DNA of 64,000 nt from JALZAI01 sp038207565 (GCA_038207565.1 JBBQZQ010000001.1:276054-340053); one strand, 5' to 3'; shown: positions 33,710 to 43,857, counted from the stretch's first letter. Numbers and translations: made by a program. The notes: generated from the sequence alone by a model not told the origin.

Positions 33710-34065
33710 CCACGAACGCAAGGCGCAGATGCAGCTCGCGTAGGAGGAACGTCCCGCGGGACACCGACGTATCCGTGGGTCGAGGGGTCGGGCGTCAGCC
33801 TCGTCAGTGTCGTCGATTCCCGCATCACCCGCCCGCGACAATGCCCGGTGAAGGCAGGGCTCAACCGGACGGCACCCACAGTCGCGAACGTCGACCGGGC
33901 GCGCCGTCAGCGAGACAGATGTGGCAAATGGCGCACCTCGGCGCGCGCGCCTAGCGATTGCTCTCGCGCCGTCGACCAGAGCGGCGCCGCCCACGCATAG
34001 CGACGGGTAGGTGCGCACTCAACGCGGCTATAGAAAGACGTTCTGCGTGTCGGTGTAGGACGTAG
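33710..34065. other. Gap between ABC exporter and IS110
   Basis: No supported gene. It includes the left flank of the IS110 element, whose exact end cannot be read because this family lacks clear terminal inverted repeats. Confidence 0.4.
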
Positions 34066-34120
34066 GAACGTCCTCCTGATGCGCTTCGGGCTTGGTATCC
34101 CACGCAGGAGGAGGACGTTC
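34066..34120 (+). promoter_or_regulatory. Inverted repeat that can mask the transposase ribosome site
   Basis: GAACGTCCTCCT (34066-34077) is exactly complementary to AGGAGGACGTTC (34109-34120), which holds the AGGAGG ribosome site and ends at the base before the GTG start of the transposase. A 31-nt loop separates the arms. If transcribed, the hairpin would block translation. Confidence 0.7.
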
Positions 34121-35467
34121 GTGAGCAACCGTAATGGCGTGTCCTGGGGTGACCGCAACCGCAACGCGAGACTGGCCCGGCTTCGAGAGCTAGTCCCGGT
34201 CGGCAACGCGATCATCGGTATCGATCTGGCCGACAGCAAGCAGATGGTCGTGGTGTGTGATCACGACTCGAAGGTGCTGGCGCGGCGCACGTTTCGGTGC
34301 AAGGCATGGGACCTCGGCGCGGCGCTGGACTGGGCCGCCGAACGCGCCGCAGCGAAAGGGTTCGCCGGCGTGACGGTGGCCTGCGAGCCGACCGGGCACC
34401 GGTGGCGGGTGCTGGGCGAGCTCGCCGGCAGGCGGGGCATGCCGTTCGTGTGTGTGCAGCCAGCGTTGACCTCAGCGGCCCGTCGGACCGAGGACCTGAC
34501 GATGGACAAGACCGATGAGAAGGACGCGGTCCTGATCGCCCGGCTCACCGCGCAGTTGCGCTGCTACATCCCAGAACCCGTCGATGAGACGTGGGCCCGG
34601 TTGCGGCACCTCGGTGCCCGCCGCGAGCAGTTGATCACCGAGACCACCGGGCAGGTGCAGCAGATCCGTGACCTGCTCGACTGCGTCTGGCCCGCCGCGC
34701 TCGACGCGGCTGCGCAGCCGTTCCGCTCCCAGACCTGGCTGGCCGGGCTGGGCGTGGTGCTGCAGCGTGACGGGGGTGAGCTGGCCCGCACCAAGCGTCT
34801 CGGCGCGGCCCGGTTCGAGCAGGCCGTACGCCGTGAGATCACCCGCTGCGGGGGGCAGAAACCCTGCCTGAGGATCGCGCGGAAGCTGTTCGCCGCGCTC
34901 ACCGACACCGCCGGTGTGCTCGCGCACCGGGCCGGCGCGCTGGAACGGGCGGCGCTGCTGCTCGCCGACTGGGTGAATGCCCACGAACGGCTCACCGACA
35001 CCGAGACCCGGATGATGGCCGTGCTCGGCGAGCTCAAGCTGAGCGAGCTGGCCTGCTCGATCACCGGCCTCTCACCGGTCGGTACGGCGGCGATCCTGGC
35101 CCAGACCGGTGACCCACGACGGTTCGCCTCTGGCCGGACGCTGGTCAAGCACGCCGGGCTCGCGCCGCGGGAGAAGCTGTCGGGCAACTTCAAGGGCCGG
35201 ACCAAGCTCACCGGTCAGGGGCGTCCCGGGCTGCGCCTCGCGGCCTGGCGCGCGGTCTGGGCGGCGCAGCGCAGCAACCCCGTCTACGCCGCGAGATACC
35301 GACACCTAACCACGAGGGACAGCAACAAGTTGAAGCCGACCCAGGCCCAAACCGTGCTCGCCGCGACGATCCTGCGCCACCTGCACGCCGTCATCACCAC
35401 CGGCCAGGCCTGGAACCCCGCCATCGCCACCCACGGCACCAAAACGGTGCTGCCTATCGCCGCCTAA
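34121..35467 (+). mobile_element. IS110-family transposase (copy A), apparently intact
   Basis: 448 residues. N-terminal DEDD/RuvC-like domain: IIGIDLADSKQMVVV (Asp35), ACEPTG, and DKTDEKDAVLIA; C-terminal transposase_20 domain with ITGLSPVGTAAILAQTGDP, RRFASGRTLVKHAGLAP and the Ser region SNPVYAARY. These are the IS110 hallmarks. GTG at 34121 has a strong ribosome site that lies in a hairpin. No terminal inverted repeats seen, as expected for the family. Confidence 0.93.
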
Positions 35468-35912
35468 CCGGTCCGCCACGTCGTCATCAGCGACGTCGTT
35501 GCGGCCACCGAGCTGACGGTCGGGGCGAGCCCCAAGCGGCATCGAGACACCACGTGATCTCGCCTCTCATCAAGGGCAGCCCCGCCCGTCGTCGAACAAC
35601 CCGATCACACGCTGCCGGGACCGACCCCATTCAGCTATGCAGGGACGACGACGGACACGGGCACCGACCAAAAGGCTTGACCAAAACGACTCACGCTGAT
35701 GAGAGGTCGTTCGAGTCTCAGGCGCGGCCTGCATATGTATGCGGTGCCTGGCGCGCCATAGCCGTCTGATAGCGAGCAGGTTGGGTTGGAGCCGACGGCG
35801 CGCAGATCGGACGGTATGCGTCTGCACGACGTGCGGGAAGGTCGTCGCGATGATGCGGGTGGGCTGATGATGTGGCTCGCGCGGTTGCGTGTTCGCGCGC
35901 ACCATGGATGGC
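35468..35912. other. Gap holding a dispersed repeat (element A)
   Basis: No gene. From 35759 to 35820 it carries a ~62-bp element of the form TAGCCGTCTGAT-x-GCG ... GCGCAGATCGGACGGTATG, also found at 60132 and 61111. Confidence 0.5.
35759..35820. repeat. Dispersed imperfect palindromic repeat, element A
   Basis: Starts TAGCCGTCTGAT and ends GCGCAGATCGGACGG followed by TATGC; matches elements B and C at both ends with a variable middle. Confidence 0.6.
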
Positions 35913-36233
35913 ATGAGGATTGAGCTGTTGGTTGTGCCGGAGTGCCCGCAGGAGTCCGCGGCGGTGGAGGTACTCACCGAGGCCCTATCGGATGTCGGTC
36001 TGGGGGCTGTTGGCTTCACGGTGAGGGTGATCGGTTCGCAGGATGACGCCGATCGTTATCGGTTCGTCGGCTCACCGACGATCTGCGTCGGCGGTGAGGA
36101 CGTGTTCCCTGAGCCCGGGCGTCCCGCGGCGGTCGCGTGCCGGATGTATCCGGGCCTCAGTCCTGTTGTGCCCGAGGTCAACGATCTGCGGGAGGCGTTG
36201 AAGAAGGCGGCTGCCCCGGCGAGGTCGCGGTGA
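35913..36233 (+). CDS. Thioredoxin-fold-like protein
   Basis: 106 residues: MRIELLVVPECPQESAAVEV, a strand-helix start with a single Cys, then FTVRVIGSQDDADRYRFVGS, PTICVGGEDVFPEP and a Cys in VACRMYPG. This is the pattern of small thioredoxin-like proteins seen beside mercury/arsenic or ankyrin genes; the usual CxxC is reduced to ECPQ. Overlaps the next gene (GTGA). An ATG 8 codons earlier is the alternative start. Confidence 0.65.
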   Translation: MRIELLVVPECPQESAAVEVLTEALSDVGLGAVGFTVRVIGSQDDADRYRFVGSPTICVGGEDVFPEPGRPAAVACRMYPGLSPVVPEVNDLREALKKAAAPARSR

Positions 36234-37282
36234 GCCACCCGCGTGGTGTGGACGAGCACGCGCTAATCCGGGGAGGTCTTCTTGCTTGGACGCGGGGAGA
36301 TCTCGACGCCTTGGAACGGGTACTCGACCCAGCCGTCACACTTCGCGCGGTGCAGCCTGGCCCGTGGGACTGCGCAAACCGTGACCAGGTGATGAGTCTT
36401 CTTCGCCAACGTGCCGCCGAGCGTCAAGGGGAACCGTCGGACCAGGTCGAGGTGCATCGCCTGGATGAGTCGACGTTCCGGGTATCCGGGCTGGGTGGGG
36501 GTGACGCGGTCGCGACGCTGGTCAAGATCGCCGGCGGCAAGGTGATCTCGCTGCAGCAGGTCTCGACAGATCAGGTTGACCCGAAGGCCAACGCCGCTGT
36601 CGTAGCGATCCGTTCCGGGAACGTCGCCGAGCTGGACCAGGTGCTCACCGAGGCCCCCGACCTCGCCGGCGAGCCGGTGCCCGGCCATCAAGGCAGAACG
36701 CTGCTGCATGTCGCGACGGACTGGCCCGGCTATCTGCCCAACGGGCCTGAGGTTGTCCGGGTTCTGATCGGGCATGGAGCAGACCCGAACCACCGAGTCG
36801 GGAACGGCAAACAGGGTGAGACACCGCTGCACTGGGCTGCGAGCAGCGACGACGTGGACGTCGCCCGCGCTCTGCTCGACGGGGGTGCCGACGCCGAAGC
36901 ACCCGACGGGTCGATCGGGACACCGCTGGACAACGCCATCGGCTATGGCTGCTGGCACGTCGCCGAACTCCTTGCTAGCAGAGGGGCGCGTATCGACAAG
37001 CTCTGGCACGCAGCCGCCCTGGGCCGGCTGGATCGGCTCGAAACGCTGCTGGCCTCACACCCCGAGCAGGACGAGATCTCCCAAGCGTTCTGGCATGCCT
37101 GCGCAGCCTCCCAGCGACGCGCCGCTCAACGCCTGCTCGACGCGGACGCCGACCTCACCTGGACACCGGACTACGCCGACGGGACACCACTCGACGCCGC
37201 GAGCGAGAAGTCCACCCGCCAACAGAACGTCATCGACTGGCTCGCGGCGCACGGAGCGGTCTCCACGAACGCTGCTCGATGA
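36230..37282 (+). CDS. SnoaL-like plus ankyrin-repeat protein
   Basis: 350 residues. The N-terminal ~115 residues (EHALIRGGLLAWTRGDLDAL, VTLRAVQPGPWDC, RDQVMSLLRQR) look like a SnoaL/NTF2-like domain; residues ~125-350 are ankyrin repeats (GRTLLHVATDWPG, GETPLHWAASSDDVDVARAL, GTPLDNAIGYGCWHVAELLA, LWHAAALGRLDRLETLL). Cytosolic; protein-binding role likely. GTG at 36230 overlaps the thioredoxin-like gene's stop. Confidence 0.8.
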   Translation: MSHPRGVDEHALIRGGLLAWTRGDLDALERVLDPAVTLRAVQPGPWDCANRDQVMSLLRQRAAERQGEPSDQVEVHRLDESTFRVSGLGGGDAVATLVKIAGGKVISLQQVSTDQVDPKANAAVVAIRSGNVAELDQVLTEAPDLAGEPVPGHQGRTLLHVATDWPGYLPNGPEVVRVLIGHGADPNHRVGNGKQGETPLHWAASSDDVDVARALLDGGADAEAPDGSIGTPLDNAIGYGCWHVAELLASRGARIDKLWHAAALGRLDRLETLLASHPEQDEISQAFWHACAASQRRAAQRLLDADADLTWTPDYADGTPLDAASEKSTRQQNVIDWLAAHGAVSTNAAR

Positions 37283-37546
37283 ACCGAGCATCAAGACACC
37301 CAGGCACCGCCTCCCAGCCGTTGTCGCGGCGCAGCGCGGCCATGCCGCTGAAACCGCACGATTTAGCGCGCGCGTAGCCGTCGATCTCGACCAGGCGCCG
37401 CCGTGGCGCTCGGTGCGCATATCGATTGCTCTGGGTTCGAGCCGGCATTCGCTCGCGCTGCTGGACCGACATCGGCTTACGGCATGTCACTGAGGGAGCG
37501 AACCTGGGTGTCGTCTTTCATCGGGGCTTCATCTGCGCTCGCTAGC

Positions 37547-38428
37547 GTGGCTGAGGTGTTGGTCAAATCGATCGGTGTCCGAGTCACCGCAGCTCTGATG
37601 GTGGGTGTGTGTACCTTCGTTTCTGGCTGCACCTCGGGGTCGAAGTCGGCCTCCAGACGACCGGGGACGTTTCATGTCACGGCGTTCCGCGCGTCGGACT
37701 TCGTCGATCCCCGGGCCGGTGGTAACGAGTGGTTCCCGCTCCTGCCGGGGACGCAGTGGGTCCGTCAGGGAACCACGCTGATCGGAAACCGGGTGGTGCC
37801 GCACGAGGTGATCACGACCGTCACCGACGTGATCCGCATGATCGACGGCGTGCCAGCAGTGCTGTCGTATGACCATTCGGTGGGTGCGGGCCAGGTGGTC
37901 CAGGAATCGATCGACTATTTCGCGCAGGACAAGTCCGGCAACGTCTGGGATGTCGGAGCGGCCACGGAGCAGTACGAGGCCGGACGCTTCGTTGCCGTGG
38001 ACGAAGTTTGGCTTGCCGGTGTCAAAGGGGCGACGGCGGGAATTCTGATGCCCGGGAACCCACGTACCGCACCGGCGTGGGTGATCGCCAAACCGCCCGG
38101 TGAAAAAGGTGATGCCGCTGCGTTTGCGAAGATCCAGCCTCAGGAGTGCGTCCCCTTCGGCTGCTACAAGAACGTTCTGGTGATCGAGGAGGGCAAGCGG
38201 GACGCGTTGAACAACGAATTCAAGTACTACGTTCACGGGGCCGGACAGATCAGAAATGAACCGCTGGGCGCAAGTCGCCACGCAGACATCGAGCGGCTGA
38301 TCAACATGACGATGCTAAGCCCGCATGGTCTCGCCGAGGCCAGCGCGGCGGCCCTGCGAATCGATGGCCAGGCGGTCAAGGAGTGGCCCGCGATCTTCGG
38401 CAAGATCCGAGCCAGCCGCAAGCCATGA
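37547..38428 (+). CDS. Secreted lipoprotein 1 of a paralogous pair
   Basis: About 293 residues with a lipoprotein signal (VTAALMVGVCTFVSGC). The mature part holds FRASDFVDPRAGGNEWFPLL, PGTQWVRQGTTLIGNRVVP, VITTVTDVIRMIDGVPAVL, QESIDYFAQDKSGNVWDVG and GILMPGNPRTAP, a recognisable conserved exported family of unknown function. Start uncertain (GTG 37547, GTG 37556 or an upstream ATG 37484). Its stop overlaps the start of paralogue 2, opening an operon with ABC and two-component genes. Confidence 0.8.
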   Translation: MAEVLVKSIGVRVTAALMVGVCTFVSGCTSGSKSASRRPGTFHVTAFRASDFVDPRAGGNEWFPLLPGTQWVRQGTTLIGNRVVPHEVITTVTDVIRMIDGVPAVLSYDHSVGAGQVVQESIDYFAQDKSGNVWDVGAATEQYEAGRFVAVDEVWLAGVKGATAGILMPGNPRTAPAWVIAKPPGEKGDAAAFAKIQPQECVPFGCYKNVLVIEEGKRDALNNEFKYYVHGAGQIRNEPLGASRHADIERLINMTMLSPHGLAEASAAALRIDGQAVKEWPAIFGKIRASRKP

Positions 38429-39285
38429 CCCGGAATCGTAAGTCGCTACTCCTAGCCCTCGTCTGCGCTGCACTGCTGCCGCTCGGTGCCTGCTCCTTCC
38501 GATCGCAGAAGTCCACTCCCACGAGGTACTACCGGACGCCGTTTCGGGCCTCTGACTTCGTCGATCCGATAACCGCGGGCAACAGGTGGTTTCCGCTCAC
38601 CCCCGGCACGCAGCTGGTCAAACAAGGAACCACCCTGATCGGCAATCGGAAGGTGCCTTACGAGGTGATCACGACGGTGACCGACGTCGTTCGCAGGATC
38701 GAGGGCGTATCGACGGTGCTCGTCTATGACTACGAATTGGGTATCGGGCAGGTCACTCAGCGGTCGCTGGACTATCTGGCGCAGGACCGACTTGGCAACC
38801 TGTGGGTGATGGGCGGCGCGACCGAGTCGTGGGAGGCGGGGCGTTTCGTCGAAGTCGGGGATGTATGGATGAGCGGTGTGGACCGCGCGAGGGCAGGCAT
38901 CCTCGTGCCAAACAATCTCACTGCGTCCTCGCCGCCGTTTGTCATCGCGCGGCACGGCCGTGAGGAGTCGGTCTCGAAGTTTGTGGCGAAGGAACGGGTA
39001 TGCGTGCCGTTCGGGTGTTTCCCCACCGTGATGGTCACCCGTGAAGGCACGACGACTGGCCCTGACAACGAATACAAATACTTCGCTGAAGGCATCGGAC
39101 AGATCCGAAACCAGCCGCGTCGGGACAGCCGCCACGACGACACCGAACTGCTCATCAACGCCGTGCGGCTCAGCCATGCGGGCCTCGCGGCCGCGAGCGC
39201 GGACGCACTGCAGATTGACCGCCGAGCCGCTGAGGCTTTCCCTCGTTTCTATCCCACGCGGACAGCCAGGCGGGTGCATTCATGA
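38425..39285 (+). CDS. Secreted lipoprotein 2 of a paralogous pair
   Basis: 286 residues, signal MTRNRKSLLLALVCAALLPL then lipobox LGAC (Cys23). It shares with lipoprotein 1 PFRASDFVDPITAGNRWFPL, GTTLIGNRKVPYEVITTVTD and SLDYLAQDRLGNLWVMGGAT, so the two are tandem duplicates that have diverged. ATGA overlaps at both ends. Probable extracytoplasmic partner of the following ABC transporter, perhaps a sensor or cargo chaperone; this is inferred from context. Confidence 0.85.
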   Translation: MTRNRKSLLLALVCAALLPLGACSFRSQKSTPTRYYRTPFRASDFVDPITAGNRWFPLTPGTQLVKQGTTLIGNRKVPYEVITTVTDVVRRIEGVSTVLVYDYELGIGQVTQRSLDYLAQDRLGNLWVMGGATESWEAGRFVEVGDVWMSGVDRARAGILVPNNLTASSPPFVIARHGREESVSKFVAKERVCVPFGCFPTVMVTREGTTTGPDNEYKYFAEGIGQIRNQPRRDSRHDDTELLINAVRLSHAGLAAASADALQIDRRAAEAFPRFYPTRTARRVHS

Positions 39286-39986
39286 CTGAAACGAGCACGC
39301 CGACGTCAGCGCCGGAGCCCCTGCTGCACCTGCTCGGGGTTTCGAAGGCTTACCACAATCCCGACGAGACGACGGTGGTGTTCGCGGATGTCGACCTCGA
39401 ACTGCACCGCGGTGAGATCACGAGCTTGGTTGGCCCGTCTGGAAGCGGCAAGTCGACGATCATCTCGCTGATCGCCGGCCTCATGGTCCCCGATACGGGG
39501 CGATTGGTCTTCGACGGACACGATGTCGCCAAGCTGTCGGACGCACAGCGTTCCCGCCTACGCGCGACGCGGATCGGCACCGTCTTGCAGTCCGGAAACC
39601 TCATCCCCTTCTTGACCGCCGCTGAAAACGTCGCGATGGCGGTTCGGCTTGCGGGTCCGTCTCGCTCTCCCCGCCAAGTCGCCTCGCTGTTGGACCAGGT
39701 CGGTCTCGCCGCCCGTGCCGATCACTTGCCTCGGCGTCTGTCAGGGGGGGAGGCGAAACGCGCGGCGCTGGCGGTGGCGCTGGCGAACAAGCCCGATCTG
39801 CTGCTAGCCGATGAGGCTGTCGGCCAGCTCGATTCCAGCACCGCACGCCTCGTCATGCAGACGCTGAGCCGCGCGTGCCGCGAGCAGGGGCTCACGGTGT
39901 TGCTTGTCACCCACAGCCAGGAGGTTGCCTCGCTCGGCTCGCACGTCGTTCGGCTGGTCGAGGGCCGATTGGAGAACGCGTCATGA
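39282..39986 (+). CDS. MacB/LolD-type ABC ATPase 1
   Basis: 234 residues. Walker A GPSGSGKST, Q-loop VLQSGNLIPF, signature LSGGEAKRAALA, Walker B LLLADEAVGQLD and H-loop LLVTHSQEVA. The signature lacks the usual Gln-Arg (EAKR for QQQR) and Walker B ends EAVGQLD, both slightly unusual. Couples to both neighbours by ATGA. Confidence 0.9.
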   Translation: MTETSTPTSAPEPLLHLLGVSKAYHNPDETTVVFADVDLELHRGEITSLVGPSGSGKSTIISLIAGLMVPDTGRLVFDGHDVAKLSDAQRSRLRATRIGTVLQSGNLIPFLTAAENVAMAVRLAGPSRSPRQVASLLDQVGLAARADHLPRRLSGGEAKRAALAVALANKPDLLLADEAVGQLDSSTARLVMQTLSRACREQGLTVLLVTHSQEVASLGSHVVRLVEGRLENAS

Positions 39987-40702
39987 CTGACCAACTGGTG
40001 ACGGAGCCGCCGAGCGGACCGCAAACCTCAGGCCTGAGAATCGGCGTGGTCGGGCTGAGCATGGACTATGCGGTACCTGACGGCCGGGTGCGCGCGCTCG
40101 AGGACGTCTCGCTGACCGTGGAGCCGGGACGGAGCCTGGCGGTTGTCGGGCCGAGCGGGTGCGGGAAGTCGACGTTGCTCGGCATCCTCGGCGGACTGGA
40201 GGTCCCCACCTCTGGCGAGGTGCACATCGGCGGCCACCTGGTCTCGTCGATGCCTGATCAAGCGCGGGCGGCGTTGCGCCGGCGGGCCTTCGGCTTCGTG
40301 TTCCAGCAAGACAACTTGCAACCCTTCCTCACCGTTTCGGAAAACGTCGGGCTGCAGTCGATCATCGCCGGCAGTGTCGACGAGCCAGCTCATCGCACGT
40401 CGTTGCTCGATGCGCTCGGCATGGGCTCATTACTCCACCGGTTCCCTGACCAGTTGTCGGGCGGGCAGCGCCAGCGTGTCGCCGTGGCCCGGGCGCTGGT
40501 GCACAGCCCAGGCATCGTGCTCGCCGACGAACCGACCGGGGCACTGGACGTCGCGAGCTCGACCAAGGTCGTGCAGCTGCTACTACGTCTGCACAAGGAA
40601 CGAGGAACGACGCTGGTGGTCGTGACCCACGACCGCTCGGTCGCTGAACAGATGGACGCGGTGGTCGAGATGCGCAATGGACGTGTAATGGGAACCAGGT
40701 GA
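39983..40702 (+). CDS. MacB/LolD-type ABC ATPase 2
   Basis: 239 residues. Walker A GPSGCGKST, Q-loop VFQQDNLQPF, signature LSGGQRQRVAVA, Walker B IVLADEPTGALD, H-loop VVVTHDRSVA: fully canonical. A second ATPase beside ATPase 1 suggests a heterodimeric motor for the single large permease that follows. Confidence 0.92.
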   Translation: MTDQLVTEPPSGPQTSGLRIGVVGLSMDYAVPDGRVRALEDVSLTVEPGRSLAVVGPSGCGKSTLLGILGGLEVPTSGEVHIGGHLVSSMPDQARAALRRRAFGFVFQQDNLQPFLTVSENVGLQSIIAGSVDEPAHRTSLLDALGMGSLLHRFPDQLSGGQRQRVAVARALVHSPGIVLADEPTGALDVASSTKVVQLLLRLHKERGTTLVVVTHDRSVAEQMDAVVEMRNGRVMGTR

Positions 40703-40709
40703 TGCGGCC

Positions 40710-43700
40710 GTGACGCTTCTCGCGTATGTGTTGAAGGATCTGTTGCGCAATCCGCGACGCACCCTCGCATCGGTGGTCGGCGTGGTCATCGGCGTCGGCT
40801 TGTTCTCTGCCGTCCTGTTCTTCATCGACGGATCGGGCGCGTCGATGACTGCCAGAGCAGTCAAGCCCCTGACGCTGGACATGCAACGGGTAGTCACCAC
40901 CCCACTGGGCGGCGGCGTGCGGCTCGAGCAGAGCTGGGGAGCCGCCACGCTGGACGCCGGCGCGAGGACGCGGGTGACGCTCACTGTCGCCAACGACGGT
41001 GTCGCGCCCGCGCACGAGGTCGTCGTCCGGGACCATCCTCCCGCGCCCCTGGCGTACACGCCCGGTTCGACCGTGCTGGACGGGAAACCCGTCGGCGACA
41101 TTGGGGGCAGCAGCCCCCTATCCCAAGGCAGCGCCCGACTCGGGTACAACCTCGGTGCCCTTGCGCCACATACGGTGCACACGATCACCTACGAGGTACG
41201 CGCCGTGCACCGCGTGTCGGGCACCGCCGATCTGGCGGCGCAGGCAACGATTTCGACCCGCGAGGCCCTAGTTCCGACCGGCGCGAACGCGCCACGGGCG
41301 ACCTCGCTCGCCGAGCTTGCCCAACAGATCAGCCGTCTTCCCGGGATCAAGGGTGCCGACCCGCTGGTGTCGGTGGACATGAGTGCGGGCTCGCTGAGCG
41401 CGCGAGGACTCACAGTCCCCGGGCCGATCAAGCTGTTCGCATTCGATGCGACCTACCGTGCCCACTATCCAAGCATCAAGATCGTGTCCGGGCGGATCCG
41501 CCCGGACCAGGTTCTGATCAGCGCCGAAACGGCGCGGGTCCTGCAACTTCGGGAAGGTGACTCGGTCACACTCACGCTGCCGGGCACGTCCGTTCCCCGT
41601 TCACTGATGGTCAGCGGCATCACCGACCTCTCGCTGGCCCATCCGCTGTTCGAGAGCCGTCAGGCCAGCAGCCTCGAGAAGTTCCAGTACGTCCCCTACA
41701 CGATTGTGGTCAGCCCGAGCATCTTCCACGACCAGGTCGCCCCCGCCTTCGTGCAAGCGGCGGCCGGACGCGGCACCCGGACGAACAGCCTCCCGCTCGA
41801 AGAACTCGACGTCCTGCTCGATCGCTCGAAGTTGAACCACGATCCCGCCTCGGCTGTCGCGGACACCCAGGCCGTTGCACGATCGGTCCTCGGCGTCTCG
41901 GCCAGTCACGACTACCTGATCGACAACATCACCAATACCCTCACGGTCGCGAGCGGCGACGCCGCGGTAGCCAAACGCATGTTCTTGTTCCTCGGGTTTC
42001 CGGGAGCAATCCTCGCTGCAATCCTCACGGCCTACGCGGGGGCGTTGCTCGCGGGAGCGCAACGACGGGAGAACGCGCTGCTCCGCGTTCGTGGGGCGCA
42101 ACGACGTCATCTGCTCTCCCTTCTCGGACTGCGCACGTTCGCGATCGCGGGTGTCGGATCGCTGCTCGGGACGGTGCTCGGGTTCCTCTCGGTGCTCGCC
42201 CTACTCGGCGGATCTGTCGTCTTCGCGGCATCGAACGGGGCGCTCGTGCAATCCGCCCTGATCGGCACGATCGGTGGCATGTCGGTGACCGCGATCGCGC
42301 TGTACGTGCCCGGCAGACGCCTCATCACGCAGGAGATCAAGCAAGAACTGTCCGTGATCTCGCACCGGTCCGTTCCGCTCTGGCGAAGATGGCAGGTCGC
42401 GTTCGTGGTCCTGGCCGGTGCGGTCGGTGCACAGGTGATCGCCATCAAGCTCGGCGCCTTCGATGTTGCTCCCGGCTCGGTCTACGCCGGCCGCTCGGTG
42501 TCGCTGCCGCTGCAGTTGCTTGGCCCACCCATCATCGCGTGGCTGGCAGGCACCCTGCTGATCGCAATGATCATGCAGGGCGTGACCGAGCGCGTGGCGT
42601 CCTCGGCCAGCAAGGCGAGCCTCACCCGGTTGCTGCCCGCCATCCTGTGGCGCAGCATCACCCGCCGGCTCGGGGCCATGACCGGCGGCGTCGTCGCGGC
42701 CGGCCTAGTCGTCGGCCTGGGAGTCGCGCTGGCCTGCTTCACGACCGTGTATGACAACGCGAAAGCGGTCGACGCCCGGTTCCTGGCCGGCGCCGAGATC
42801 CGGATGACCCCGAACCCCACCAGCGCCGCACCGCACCCCACGACGCTGACCTCACAGTTGCGGGTTGCGGGCATCAGCCAGGTCACCGCCGCGGTCTACA
42901 GCCCCCAGAACTCGGTGCTCACCAGCGCCTTCAACGAGGACGTCGCGACGCTCGCAGCCATCGATCCCGTCGCCTTCAATCAGGTGGCCAAGCTGCAGGA
43001 CTCGTGGTTCGTCAACGGATCCGCGCCGCAGATGATGACGGCGCTGCGCCAGCGACCTGGAGGAGTGCTGGTCAACTCCGCCCTCGCCAAGGGCCTCAAG
43101 ATCAAGGCGGGTGACACGGTGAAGGTGCTGTTCGGGCGCGGCACCGACCAGCAGACGCGCCAGAAAGTCACCGTTCTCGGCCTGTTCAGCCAGTTCCCGG
43201 GAGCGTCAGCCGGAACCGACATCGTGGCCAGCCTCGCCTACTACCAGCAGGTGACCCACCTGATGAGCGCGGACTACTACCTCGCCTCGACCACCCACGG
43301 GGGGCATGCGGGCCTCAACCGGGCCGTCCACGCGCTGTCCTCGCACGGAACCTTCGCCCGCGACTTCAACGTCCAAACCTCGGCCGACACGCTCGGCAAG
43401 GATCAGTCCAGCCTCACCGCGCTGAACGTGCGAGGGCTCCTTCGACTGGATTCGTTCTTCACGTTCCTCATGGCGGCCACCGTGACAGCGATGTTCGTGT
43501 TCGGCCTGCTCATGCAGCGCCGCCGCGAATACGTCACCATGCGCGCCCAGGGCCTACAAAGTAAGGACATCCGGCGGCTCGTGTTGGCCGAGTCCAGCAT
43601 CTCCGCCGCCCTCGGCACGCTGATCGGCCTCGTCGTGGGCCTCGCCCTGGCATCCCAGTTCATCCTCGTCCTGCGCCCGATCTTCACCCTGCCCCCGCCG

Positions 43701-43829
43701 CTAAACGTCCCGATCACCGAGCTCGCCCTCCTCGCCGCGCTGGTGCTCGCTGCCACCGCCCTCTCCTCAGCCGCAGCGGCCGTCCTCATCGGCCGCCTCA
43801 AACCAACAGAACTGCTGCGCGACGAATGA
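40710..43829 (+). CDS. Large FtsX/MacB-type permease with DUF11-like external domain
   Basis: 1039 residues. A first helix (~19-40) is followed by an external part; residues ~73-185 (ARTRVTLTVANDGVAPAHEV, LAYTPGSTVLDGKPVG, NLGALAPHTVHTITYEV) fit a DUF11/CARDB-like beta-sandwich usually found on surface proteins. FtsX modules lie at about 420-545 (FPGAILAAILTAYAGALLAG ... PGRRLITQEIKQEL) and 900-1035, with extra helices around 565-700. This is a MacB-like mechanotransmission permease without an adhesion-type HlyD partner. Confidence 0.9.
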   Translation: MTLLAYVLKDLLRNPRRTLASVVGVVIGVGLFSAVLFFIDGSGASMTARAVKPLTLDMQRVVTTPLGGGVRLEQSWGAATLDAGARTRVTLTVANDGVAPAHEVVVRDHPPAPLAYTPGSTVLDGKPVGDIGGSSPLSQGSARLGYNLGALAPHTVHTITYEVRAVHRVSGTADLAAQATISTREALVPTGANAPRATSLAELAQQISRLPGIKGADPLVSVDMSAGSLSARGLTVPGPIKLFAFDATYRAHYPSIKIVSGRIRPDQVLISAETARVLQLREGDSVTLTLPGTSVPRSLMVSGITDLSLAHPLFESRQASSLEKFQYVPYTIVVSPSIFHDQVAPAFVQAAAGRGTRTNSLPLEELDVLLDRSKLNHDPASAVADTQAVARSVLGVSASHDYLIDNITNTLTVASGDAAVAKRMFLFLGFPGAILAAILTAYAGALLAGAQRRENALLRVRGAQRRHLLSLLGLRTFAIAGVGSLLGTVLGFLSVLALLGGSVVFAASNGALVQSALIGTIGGMSVTAIALYVPGRRLITQEIKQELSVISHRSVPLWRRWQVAFVVLAGAVGAQVIAIKLGAFDVAPGSVYAGRSVSLPLQLLGPPIIAWLAGTLLIAMIMQGVTERVASSASKASLTRLLPAILWRSITRRLGAMTGGVVAAGLVVGLGVALACFTTVYDNAKAVDARFLAGAEIRMTPNPTSAAPHPTTLTSQLRVAGISQVTAAVYSPQNSVLTSAFNEDVATLAAIDPVAFNQVAKLQDSWFVNGSAPQMMTALRQRPGGVLVNSALAKGLKIKAGDTVKVLFGRGTDQQTRQKVTVLGLFSQFPGASAGTDIVASLAYYQQVTHLMSADYYLASTTHGGHAGLNRAVHALSSHGTFARDFNVQTSADTLGKDQSSLTALNVRGLLRLDSFFTFLMAATVTAMFVFGLLMQRRREYVTMRAQGLQSKDIRRLVLAESSISAALGTLIGLVVGLALASQFILVLRPIFTLPPPLNVPITELALLAALVLAATALSSAAAAVLIGRLKPTELLRDE

Positions 43830-43857
43830 TCCGCGACGAGCCCGACGGTCGTGGAAC

